The translations under genes were made by a program, and so were the position numbers. The notes beneath the pieces are model-generated. The model made no database searches. It saw only the letters and a program-made list of their open reading frames with translations, and was not told the DNA's origin. A stretch of DNA of 11,719 nt from Nitrosomonadaceae bacterium (GTDB taxonomy: Bacteria > Pseudomonadota > Gammaproteobacteria > Burkholderiales > Nitrosomonadaceae), in NCBI GenBank assembly GCA_024644425.1, contig JAHELA010000037.1, positions 1-11,719 of the forward strand, given 5' to 3'. Positions within the stretch are counted from its first letter, which is position 1; each line of letters starts with the position of its first letter. Positions 1-6,337 of this stretch are shown here, piece after piece.

Positions 1-387
1 TTTATTAGTGTCCGCCAATCAGATAAACCTCACGCTGTAGAAATAGCCCGCAAACTTGCAGAACTAGGATTCACCCTTTATGCTACACGTGGTACTGCAA
101 CTGAGTTAGCCAAGGCCGGACTAACAGTCATTCCAGTAAATAAAGTGGCAGAAGGACGTCCCCATATTGTTGACATGATTAAGAATGGAGAAATAAATTT
201 AATTATCAATACGGTAGAAGACAAACGTAGCGCAATTCAGGACTCGTATTCGATTCGGCATGCTGTATTGCAAGCAAAGGTAACATATTTTACAACCCTG
301 GCAGGAGCACGTGCTGCGTGTGTTGGAATGTCAAATATACGAGAATTACAAGTTTACGACTTACAAACTTTGCACATAACAGGATAA
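1..387 (+). CDS. carB: Carbamoyl-phosphate synthase large subunit, C-terminal fragment
   Basis: Only the last 128 codons are present; frame 1 is open from base 1, so the gene starts upstream. The fragment is the MGS-like allosteric domain at the C-terminus of the large subunit, which makes carbamoyl phosphate from glutamine-derived ammonia, bicarbonate and ATP for pyrimidine and arginine synthesis. Window residue 1 aligns with about residue 946 of E. coli CarB. Effector-contact residues are kept: ATRGTA (Thr29 and Thr32, E. coli T974/T977), VNKVAEGRPH (Lys48, K993), INT (Asn70-Thr71, N1015/T1016) and the Thr98 region (T1042). UMP, IMP and ornithine regulation is therefore plausible. The start is not visible, and the GTG at 145 is internal. 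greA follows after 128 bp, and no terminator hairpin is evident in that gap. Confidence 0.96.
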   Translation, partial: FISVRQSDKPHAVEIARKLAELGFTLYATRGTATELAKAGLTVIPVNKVAEGRPHIVDMIKNGEINLIINTVEDKRSAIQDSYSIRHAVLQAKVTYFTTLAGARAACVGMSNIRELQVYDLQTLHITG

Positions 388-515
388 CCAATAATCAGTA
401 ACTTAATTGCTTGCTTAAAAATATGCACAAGGAATTTTAGATTAATGAAACATAGACTTTAATCCTGAAAACCAACGATCAGAACCGAACAAATTAACTG
501 AAGAGACCAAATCTC

Positions 516-992
516 ATGAGTACAATTCCATTGACTGTAATTGGCGCGGAAAAACTACGCTCTGAACTGCACGAAATGAAAACTGTGCAGCGCCCTGCTG
601 TGATTGCTGCTATTGCTGAAGCCCGCTCACATGGTGATCTTACGGAAAATGCCGAATATGATGCGGCAAAGGAACGTCAGGGATTTATCGAAGCACGTAT
701 TTCAGAATTAGAAAGTAAACTCTCTAATGCACAAATTATCAATCCAGCATTACTTGATGCCGATGGCGCTTGTGTTTTTGGTGCCACTATTGATCTTGAA
801 GACATATCAAATGGTACGATGGTAACTTACCAGATTGTTGGCGATGATGAAGCAGACATCAAGCAAGGAAAAATCTCTATCAGCTCCCCCATATCCCGTG
901 CACTGATTGGTAAACGTTCAGGTGATGTTGCTGAAGTACTGGCCCCAGGTGGAATAAGAGAATACACAATTCATAAAGTAAAATATATTTAG
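516..992 (+). CDS. greA: Transcription elongation factor GreA
   Basis: A 158-residue protein, the same length as E. coli GreA. It rescues backtracked RNA polymerase by stimulating cleavage of the nascent RNA 3' end through the secondary channel. Residues 1-75 form the N-terminal coiled coil. Its tip reads GDLTENAEY (40-48) and keeps the acidic pair Asp41 and Glu44 that coordinates the catalytic magnesium. The C-terminal FKBP-like domain follows (about 80-158) and contains GDDEAD, SPISRALIGK and the APGG turn. The ATG start is supported by alignment with the family N-terminus and a weak GAAGAG upstream. It sits between carB and rlmE in the same direction. Nothing looks broken. Confidence 0.97.
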   Translation: MSTIPLTVIGAEKLRSELHEMKTVQRPAVIAAIAEARSHGDLTENAEYDAAKERQGFIEARISELESKLSNAQIINPALLDADGACVFGATIDLEDISNGTMVTYQIVGDDEADIKQGKISISSPISRALIGKRSGDVAEVLAPGGIREYTIHKVKYI

Positions 993-1043
993 ATTTTACT
1001 CAATCCTTTCATCAAAGAACTAGTGTGGATAATAAACTCTTTA

Positions 1044-1069
1044 CTCACGATAAGGAAAGACATAGTGAG
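1044..1069 (+). repeat. Inverted repeat CTCAC/GTGAG between greA and rlmE
   Basis: CTCAC at 1044-1048 pairs with GTGAG at 1065-1069. After one mismatch, AT (1050-1051) and AT (1062-1063) can also pair, leaving a purine-rich loop. No U-run follows, so this does not look like an intrinsic terminator. It may be a leader hairpin of rlmE or chance. Confidence 0.3.
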
Positions 1070-1106
1070 CTGCCATAATTTCTTCTGGAAGCCATAATCG
1101 CACCAA

Positions 1107-1724
1107 ATGAAAAAAGCCAAATCCAGTAAGATCTGGATAAAGGAGCATGTTAATGATTTCTACGTCAAGCAAGCAAGGAAAGAAGGTTATCGTTCACGTG
1201 CCGCTTACAAGTTAATTGAAATCTCAAAGCGTGAACATTTGCTAAAATCAGGAATGATAGTAGTAGACTTAGGCTCATCGCCTGGTGGCTGGTCTCAGGT
1301 AGCTTTAAAAATGGTAGGCAGGTGTGGCAAAGTCTTCTCACTGGATATACTAGATATGGAACCACTGCCTGGCGTAACATTTATTCAGGGTGATTTTGAA
1401 AAAGAAGCCACTTTAATTGAATTGAGAACAAAACTTGGGAAAAAACCAATTGACCTTGTAATTTCAGATATGTCTCCTAATATAAGTGGTGTAGGAGTGT
1501 ATGATCAGGCACGTAGTATGTATTTGGCTGAGCTAGCTTTAGAATTTTCTTTAGAACAATTGAACTCTGGTGGCAATTTTCTCGTCAAAGTGTTTCAAGG
1601 CTCTAGTTTTGAACAATTTCTACGTACTATGCGCACTTCATTCAAAAAAGTAGTAACTCGGAAACCTGAAGCATCGCGCAATCGTAGCAACGAAATATAT
1701 TTATTGGGATTAAAGAAACAATAG
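1107..1724 (+). CDS. rlmE: 23S rRNA (uridine-2'-O)-methyltransferase RlmE (FtsJ/RrmJ)
   Basis: A 205-residue SAM-dependent methyltransferase (E. coli RlmE has 209) that methylates the 2'-OH of U2552 in the 23S A-loop at a late step of 50S assembly. The family tetrad is intact: Lys35, Asp121 (ISDMSPN), Lys161 (LVKVFQG) and Glu196 (RSNEIYLLG), matching K38/D124/K164/E199 of E. coli. The SAM-binding loop VDLGSSPGGWS spans 53-63. The N-terminus is basic, with the typical QARKEGYRSRAAYKL segment. The ATG has only a distant purine stretch (TGGAAG) upstream, so translation may be weak or depend on other signals. It is followed by ftsH, the usual partner, after 166 bp. Confidence 0.97.
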   Translation: MKKAKSSKIWIKEHVNDFYVKQARKEGYRSRAAYKLIEISKREHLLKSGMIVVDLGSSPGGWSQVALKMVGRCGKVFSLDILDMEPLPGVTFIQGDFEKEATLIELRTKLGKKPIDLVISDMSPNISGVGVYDQARSMYLAELALEFSLEQLNSGGNFLVKVFQGSSFEQFLRTMRTSFKKVVTRKPEASRNRSNEIYLLGLKKQ

Positions 1725-1870
1725 AGAATACCGTAGCCATTTCTAGATAAAGTAAGAATAGATACGAGCCTAGTTAAGTTTTAGTCACTAAAATAGGATA
1801 AGTCTTTGATCAGAAGCGCCCTGTTATAAATCTAGAAATGAGTTAAAATAAACTACTAAGAATTCTGAAA

Positions 1871-1894
1871 ATGTTAACCAAGGAGCTATTTTGA
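1871..1894 (+). other. Seven-codon mini-frame overlapping the ftsH start
   Basis: ATG at 1871 opens a seven-codon frame (MLTKELF) whose TGA at 1892-1894 overlaps the ftsH TTG (1891-1893) as TTGA. The ftsH Shine-Dalgarno lies inside it. If translated, a terminating ribosome would be placed directly on the ftsH start. It has no good Shine-Dalgarno of its own, so chance is quite possible. Confidence 0.2.
1880..1885 (+). promoter_or_regulatory. Ribosome binding site of ftsH
   Basis: A full AAGGAG lies 5 nt before the TTG at 1891. This, with the alignment of the protein N-terminus, fixes TTG as the ftsH start. Confidence 0.85.
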
Positions 1895-3792
1895 ACAATC
1901 TCGTTAAAAACATGGTCATTTGGCTAGTTATTGCACTGGTATTAATGACGGTATTTAACCAGTTCAGTACGCGTCAAACAACGCAGACACCGATGGAGTA
2001 TTCCCAGTTCATCGACGAGGTGAAGCAAGGCAGAATAGCCAAGGTAACAATTGAAGGGCGCACACTAAAAGGTACTAAGGCTGATGGTAGGCGCTTTACT
2101 ACATACACTCCTTCCGATCCTTGGATGGTTAGTGACTTACTCAAAGCAGGTGTTGTCATTGATGCTAAGCCAGAGGAAGAACCATCACTTTTGATGAATA
2201 TTTTTGTGTCATGGTTCCCAATGTTGTTGCTAATAGCCGTATGGATTTTCTTCATGCGCCAAATGCAGGGTGGGGGACGTGGTGGTGGAGCATTCTCATT
2301 TGGTAAGAGCAAGGCACGTATGTTAGATGAGTCCACCAATGAGGTGACATTTGCTGATGTGGCAGGTTGCGAGGAGGCTAAAGAAGAGGTTTCAGAGTTG
2401 GTCGAGTTCCTGCGCGAACCTACCAAATTCCAGAAACTTGGTGGCCATATACCACGTGGCGTATTGATGATCGGTAATCCTGGCACTGGGAAAACTTTAC
2501 TGGCGCGTGCTATTGCAGGTGAAGCCAAGGTACCTTTTTTCACTATTTCTGGATCTGATTTCGTTGAGATGTTTGTTGGTGTGGGTGCTGCAAGAGTAAG
2601 AGACATGTTTGAGCAAGCCAAAAAAAATGCGCCATGCATTATATTCATAGATGAAATTGATGCAGTTGGCCGTCAACGTGGTGCGGGCTTGGGTGGCGGC
2701 AACGATGAACGAGAACAAACATTGAATCAATTACTGGTTGAGATGGATGGTTTTGAAGGTACAGCTGGCGTGATTGTAATTGCAGCCACCAATCGTCCTG
2801 ACGTGCTGGATCCAGCATTGTTACGTCCCGGTCGATTCGACAGACAAGTAACAGTTCCACTACCAGACATACGCGGACGTGAACAAATACTTCATGTACA
2901 TATGCGAAAGGTGCCAATCTCCCCAGATGTACAAGCAGACATTATTGCACGCGGCACTCCAGGTATGTCAGGTGCAGATTTGGCTAACTTAGTTAATGAA
3001 GCCGCTCTGTTTGCAGCACGTAGTAATAAACGACTCGTAGATATGGACGACTTTGAACGCGCAAAAGACAAAATATTTATGGGTGCCGAGCGACGTTCAG
3101 TTGTAATGCCTGAACATGAACGTCGCAATACTGCATACCATGAATCTGGTCATGCTGTGGTAGCGCAGCTCCTTCCTAAGACTGATCCAGTACATAAAGT
3201 TACCATTATCCCTCGAGGACGTGCACTGGGCGTAACCATGCAATTGCCTGTTGAAGATAGATTTAGTATGGATCGTGAAGAAATACTACAGAATATTGCG
3301 GTACTGTTTGGAGGGCGTATTGCTGAAGAAGTATTCATGAAACAGATGACTACTGGTGCATCTAACGATTTTGAGCGAGCTACTGAAATGGCTCGCCGTA
3401 TGGTAACCCAATGGGGCATGTCTGAATCACTTGGCACTATGGTATATGGAGAAAATGAAGGTGAGGTTTTCCTAGGTCGTTCTGTCACCACTCACAAAAA
3501 TGTGAGTGAAGCTACAATGCAGAATGTAGACATAGAAATTCGCCGTATAATTGATCAACAATACGCCTTAGCACGGAAGTTGATTGAAGAAAACCGTGAC
3601 AAGATTGAAGCTATGGCTAAGGCCTTGCTAGAATGGGAAACCATAGATTCGGATCAAATTAAAGATATTATGGAGGGTCGCCCACCGCGACCACCTAAAC
3701 CGGCTCAAACTGCATCAACTCCGCCAAAAGACGATCCAACACCTCCAGGTGCCCCTGCAACTGCAACCCCCACCCCAGCTCAAGAAGCATAA
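1891..3792 (+). CDS. ftsH: ATP-dependent zinc metalloprotease FtsH
   Basis: A 633-residue inner-membrane AAA+ protease that extracts and degrades membrane proteins and unstable regulators as a hexamer. In order: TM1 (about 7-23), a periplasmic domain (about 25-102), TM2 (about 103-122), a Gly-rich linker, the AAA domain and the M41 peptidase. Walker A is GNPGTGKT (195-202), Walker B is IIFIDEID (250-257), and the arginine-finger segment is LRPGRFDR (311-318). The zinc site HESGH (417-421) holds the catalytic Glu418, with Asp493 in TTGASND as likely third ligand. The second Walker A residue is Asn, where E. coli has Pro; this position tolerates change. The tail (about 597-633) is rich in Pro, Thr and Ala and probably disordered. 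It starts at TTG with a strong Shine-Dalgarno. Confidence 0.98.
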   Translation: MNNLVKNMVIWLVIALVLMTVFNQFSTRQTTQTPMEYSQFIDEVKQGRIAKVTIEGRTLKGTKADGRRFTTYTPSDPWMVSDLLKAGVVIDAKPEEEPSLLMNIFVSWFPMLLLIAVWIFFMRQMQGGGRGGGAFSFGKSKARMLDESTNEVTFADVAGCEEAKEEVSELVEFLREPTKFQKLGGHIPRGVLMIGNPGTGKTLLARAIAGEAKVPFFTISGSDFVEMFVGVGAARVRDMFEQAKKNAPCIIFIDEIDAVGRQRGAGLGGGNDEREQTLNQLLVEMDGFEGTAGVIVIAATNRPDVLDPALLRPGRFDRQVTVPLPDIRGREQILHVHMRKVPISPDVQADIIARGTPGMSGADLANLVNEAALFAARSNKRLVDMDDFERAKDKIFMGAERRSVVMPEHERRNTAYHESGHAVVAQLLPKTDPVHKVTIIPRGRALGVTMQLPVEDRFSMDREEILQNIAVLFGGRIAEEVFMKQMTTGASNDFERATEMARRMVTQWGMSESLGTMVYGENEGEVFLGRSVTTHKNVSEATMQNVDIEIRRIIDQQYALARKLIEENRDKIEAMAKALLEWETIDSDQIKDIMEGRPPRPPKPAQTASTPPKDDPTPPGAPATATPTPAQEA

Positions 3793-3840
3793 AGGCGGAT
3801 AAAGCCGGGGAATGCAATAGGTATTCTTTACTTACAATGC

Positions 3841-3866
3841 TCACAAATGTGAAAACAATTGTGTGA
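3841..3866. repeat. TCACA/TGTGA repeats between ftsH and folP
   Basis: TCACA-AA-TGTGA (3841-3852) is a perfect 5-bp inverted repeat, followed by a palindromic ACAATTGT and a second TGTGA (3862-3866). The arms are in the opposite order to a CRP site (TGTGA-N6-TCACA). Function is unknown; it may be an operator-like site or chance in AT-rich DNA. Confidence 0.25.
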
Positions 3867-3908
3867 AAAAGATTTGTTATCTAAGCCAAGTGTTTTTCGA
3901 AGTTCTTC

Positions 3909-4742
3909 TTGATCTCCCTATTTAAAAATACTCATGATTCCATACCCCATCGGGGTCCTCTTGTAATGGGGATTGTGAATGTAACCCCAGACTCCTTTTC
4001 TGAAAATGGTAAATTTGCATTGACTAAAAATGCTATTCGTCATGCTACACAATTAATTAAAGAGGGCGCTGACATACTAGATATTGGAGGTGAATCTACT
4101 CGCCCTGGAAGCATTCAGGTATGTGTCGAAGAAGAATTACGTCGAGTTCTTCCAGTGGTGGAAGCCCTAGCCAGCATGAATATTCCAATTTCTGTTGATA
4201 CATCTAAACCGAAAGTAATGCGCGCAGCAATAAAAACAGGAGCAGTTATGATAAATGATATCAATGCTCTACAGGAACCAGAAGCCCTTGAGGTTGTATC
4301 AACTGAGGGGGTAGCGGCTTGCATAATGCATATGCAAGGAAAACCACATAATATGCAGATAAACCCACAATACTGTGATGTAATTGTTGAAGTGAAAGAT
4401 TTTTTACGACAACGGATTGATGCCGCACAAGCAGCAGGAATCTCAAAAGAACAGCTAACAATTGATCCAGGGTTTGGATTTGGTAAAACATTTGAGCATA
4501 ATCTCCAAATATTACGCCACCTAGACTATTTTATGGATATGGGTGTATCTGTTCTGGTGGGATTATCGCGTAAATCCATGTTGGGAGAAATCACAGGTAA
4601 TGCAGTAGACGATAGAATTCACTCTAGTATATCAGCAGCATTGTTAGCTGCAACTAAAGGTGCAAGAATCCTCCGAGTTCATGATGTAAAGGCAACAAAG
4701 GATGCTTTAGCAGTTTACAATGCTGTAATAGGCCAAACATGA
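3909..4742 (+). CDS. folP: Dihydropteroate synthase
   Basis: A 277-residue cytoplasmic TIM-barrel enzyme (E. coli 282) that joins 6-hydroxymethyl-dihydropterin pyrophosphate and p-aminobenzoate; it is the sulfonamide target. Motifs run in order: NVTPDSF (24-30), GGESTRPG (60-67), SVDTSKP (95-101), IND (115-117), MHMQG (140-144), IDPGFGFGK (185-193), GLSRKS (218-223, Lys222) and RVHDV (256-260). All expected substrate-binding residues are present. The start is taken as TTG: a stop lies in frame at 3882, no ATG or GTG occurs between them, and the next ATG (3966) would cut into the first barrel strand. The only upstream signal is a weak CGAAG. It lies upstream of glmM, as in many proteobacteria. 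Confidence 0.95.
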   Translation: MISLFKNTHDSIPHRGPLVMGIVNVTPDSFSENGKFALTKNAIRHATQLIKEGADILDIGGESTRPGSIQVCVEEELRRVLPVVEALASMNIPISVDTSKPKVMRAAIKTGAVMINDINALQEPEALEVVSTEGVAACIMHMQGKPHNMQINPQYCDVIVEVKDFLRQRIDAAQAAGISKEQLTIDPGFGFGKTFEHNLQILRHLDYFMDMGVSVLVGLSRKSMLGEITGNAVDDRIHSSISAALLAATKGARILRVHDVKATKDALAVYNAVIGQT

Positions 4743-4751
4743 ATAAAATAA

Positions 4752-4763
4752 AACAATATTGTT
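4752..4763. repeat. Perfect 12-bp palindrome between folP and glmM
   Basis: AACAATATTGTT is its own reverse complement. It starts 10 bp after the folP stop in a 60-bp gap. It could be an operator half-site pair, but the AT content makes chance plausible. Confidence 0.3.
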
Positions 4764-4788
4764 CGTAAAGTTTTAAACATTAATTAAT

Positions 4789-4794
4789 AAAGGA
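4789..4794 (+). promoter_or_regulatory. Ribosome binding site of glmM
   Basis: AAAGGA lies 8 nt before the TTG at 4803 and supports that codon as the glmM start. Confidence 0.7.
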
Positions 4795-4802
4795 AAACCA
4801 AA

Positions 4803-6164
4803 TTGACAAAAAGATTTTTTGGTACTGATGGCATACGTGGACGAGTTGGAAACACACCTATCACCCCAGAATTTGTCATGCACCTTGGTTACTCGGCAGG
4901 TAAGGTGCTAGCCTCAGCTGACAGATACCTATCTAAAGATGAACGCCCTGCTGTGCTGATTGGCAAAGATACGCGCATATCTGGCTATATGCTTGAGTCA
5001 GCCTTGCAAGCAGGACTCTCTGCGGCTGGAGTAGATGTACTATTAACCGGACCTATGCCGACTCCAGCTGTTGCCTATCTTACCTGCGCACTACGGCTTC
5101 AAGCAGGTATTGTGATCTCTGCATCACATAATCCATTTGAAGACAACGGTATCAAGTTTTTTTCTGCCTCGGGTAATAAACTATCTGATACAACTGAAGA
5201 TGATATAGAAATGGGTCTAGATGCGCCAATTACGTCCATGCCTTCTGCACAACTTGGTCGAGCAAGAAGAGTCAACGACGCATCTGGGCGTTATATAGAA
5301 TTTTGTAAAAGTACTTTTCCATATCATCTTGATTTGCGTGACATACGTATAGTTGTTGATTGCTCACATGGAGCAGCATACCACGTTGCTGGCCACGTGT
5401 TTCATGAGCTTGGTGCAGATGTGGTTGTAATAGGAGCACAGCCTGATGGGCTAAATATCAATCAGAAATGTGGCGCTACGCATGGTACAACAATTCAAAA
5501 AGCTGTCAGACAACACCATGCTGATATCGGTATTGCACTTGATGGAGATGGTGATCGCCTGATCATGTCTGATAAAAATGGCTCACTCTATGATGGCGAC
5601 CAGCTACTCTACATAATTGCCAAACACCGTCAACAAAGAAAAATACTAAAGGGCGGAGTAATCGGTACTTTAATGACTAATCTTGCAATAGAAAATGGAT
5701 TTAATAAATTAGGTATTCCTTTTGCTCGTGCTAATGTCGGCGACCGTCATGTATTAGAGCTAATACAAAAAAAGGATTGGGAGCTAGGAGGAGAAGGATC
5801 TGGTCACATAATTTGTATTGACAAGCATACAACAGGAGACGGGATTATTTCTGCATTACAAGTGCTGTATGCAATGAAAGATTCTAGTAAGTCACTAGCA
5901 GAGCTTTTACGTGGCGTGAAACTTTACCCCCAACAACTTATAAATGTGAAAATACAAAAAGGATTTGATTTTAGGTCTATTGCATCGATTAAGGATGCTC
6001 AAAAAAAAGCTGAACAGGATCTTGGTAACCGAGGACGTTTACTTTTACGCGCTTCGGGAACTGAACCGCTTGTACGAGTAATGGTAGAGGGTGAATCAGA
6101 ACAAAAAGTCAAGTACTGGGTTGAGTATATTTCTAATACTTTACGAAGTGCTACAAAATTATAA
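4803..6164 (+). CDS. glmM: Phosphoglucosamine mutase
   Basis: A 453-residue enzyme (E. coli 445) that converts glucosamine-6-phosphate to glucosamine-1-phosphate on the way to UDP-GlcNAc, for peptidoglycan and lipopolysaccharide. The N-terminus FFGTDGIRG (5-13) is diagnostic. The phosphoserine loop ISASHNP spans 105-111, with Ser108 equivalent to E. coli Ser102. The magnesium loop DGDGDR is at 247-252, the sugar loop GEGSGH at 330-335, and the C-terminal phosphate-binding loop RASGTEPLVRVM at 416-427. All four alpha-D-phosphohexomutase domains are present. The start is TTG, fixed by the family N-terminus and the AAAGGA upstream. In many relatives secG or tpiA follows; here thrS follows after 173 bp. 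Confidence 0.98.
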   Translation: MTKRFFGTDGIRGRVGNTPITPEFVMHLGYSAGKVLASADRYLSKDERPAVLIGKDTRISGYMLESALQAGLSAAGVDVLLTGPMPTPAVAYLTCALRLQAGIVISASHNPFEDNGIKFFSASGNKLSDTTEDDIEMGLDAPITSMPSAQLGRARRVNDASGRYIEFCKSTFPYHLDLRDIRIVVDCSHGAAYHVAGHVFHELGADVVVIGAQPDGLNINQKCGATHGTTIQKAVRQHHADIGIALDGDGDRLIMSDKNGSLYDGDQLLYIIAKHRQQRKILKGGVIGTLMTNLAIENGFNKLGIPFARANVGDRHVLELIQKKDWELGGEGSGHIICIDKHTTGDGIISALQVLYAMKDSSKSLAELLRGVKLYPQQLINVKIQKGFDFRSIASIKDAQKKAEQDLGNRGRLLLRASGTEPLVRVMVEGESEQKVKYWVEYISNTLRSATKL

Positions 6165-6297
6165 AAATAACTCCATATAAAATATGTCAGAGATTGTGTA
6201 GCCGAGATATTTTTTAAAATAAAAACTTAATTCTATATGTTTTCCATGTTAGATACTGTTAAGTTTCTTTAAGAGCTGCATTTTAAACTGTATTCGC

Positions 6298-6306
6298 TGG
6301 TATAAT
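6298..6306 (+). promoter_or_regulatory. Extended -10 promoter of thrS
   Basis: TGG-TATAAT is a consensus extended -10 element. The region 16-18 bp upstream (TGCATT/CATTTT) is a poor -35, as expected for extended -10 promoters. Transcription would start near 6312-6314, giving a leader of about 25 nt before the thrS GTG. It lies in the 173-bp gap that separates the two gene blocks. Confidence 0.65.
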
Positions 6307-6324
6307 TTTCTATATCTCTCTATC

Positions 6325-6330
6325 AAAGGA
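6325..6330 (+). promoter_or_regulatory. Ribosome binding site of thrS
   Basis: AAAGGA lies 7 nt before the GTG at 6338 and supports GTG as the start. Confidence 0.75.
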
Positions 6331-6337
6331 ATTAACT

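Noticed and set aside
388..515. Tiny frames and possible -35 (TTGCTT) in the carB-greA gap
   Set aside because: The frames are 5 codons long, and no -10 of reasonable match lies 16-18 bp from either TTGCTT.
1806..1830. TTGATC...TATAAA before ftsH as a sigma-70 or heat-shock promoter
   Set aside because: The spacing is only 13 bp, too short for sigma-70, and the CCCTGTTA segment does not match a sigma-32 -10 at the right distance. ftsH may have a promoter in this gap, but I cannot point to it.
1974..2648. Long antisense frame (about 224 codons) within ftsH
   Set aside because: It lies wholly opposite the conserved FtsH coding sequence, its translation has no recognisable domain, and no promoter or ribosome site is evident. 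It is a shadow of the codon pattern of ftsH.
3150..3491. Antisense frame of about 113 codons in the ftsH peptidase region
   Set aside because: It is again fully covered by conserved sense coding sequence, with no protein-like features.
3784..3820. GGC...GCC after ftsH as a terminator
   Set aside because: The stem is only 3 bp and no U-run follows, so it is not credible as a Rho-independent terminator.
3841..3866. TCACA/TGTGA repeats as a CRP site
   Set aside because: The arms are in reversed order and the spacing is wrong (TCACA-N2-TGTGA), so it is not a CRP site; kept only as a repeat.
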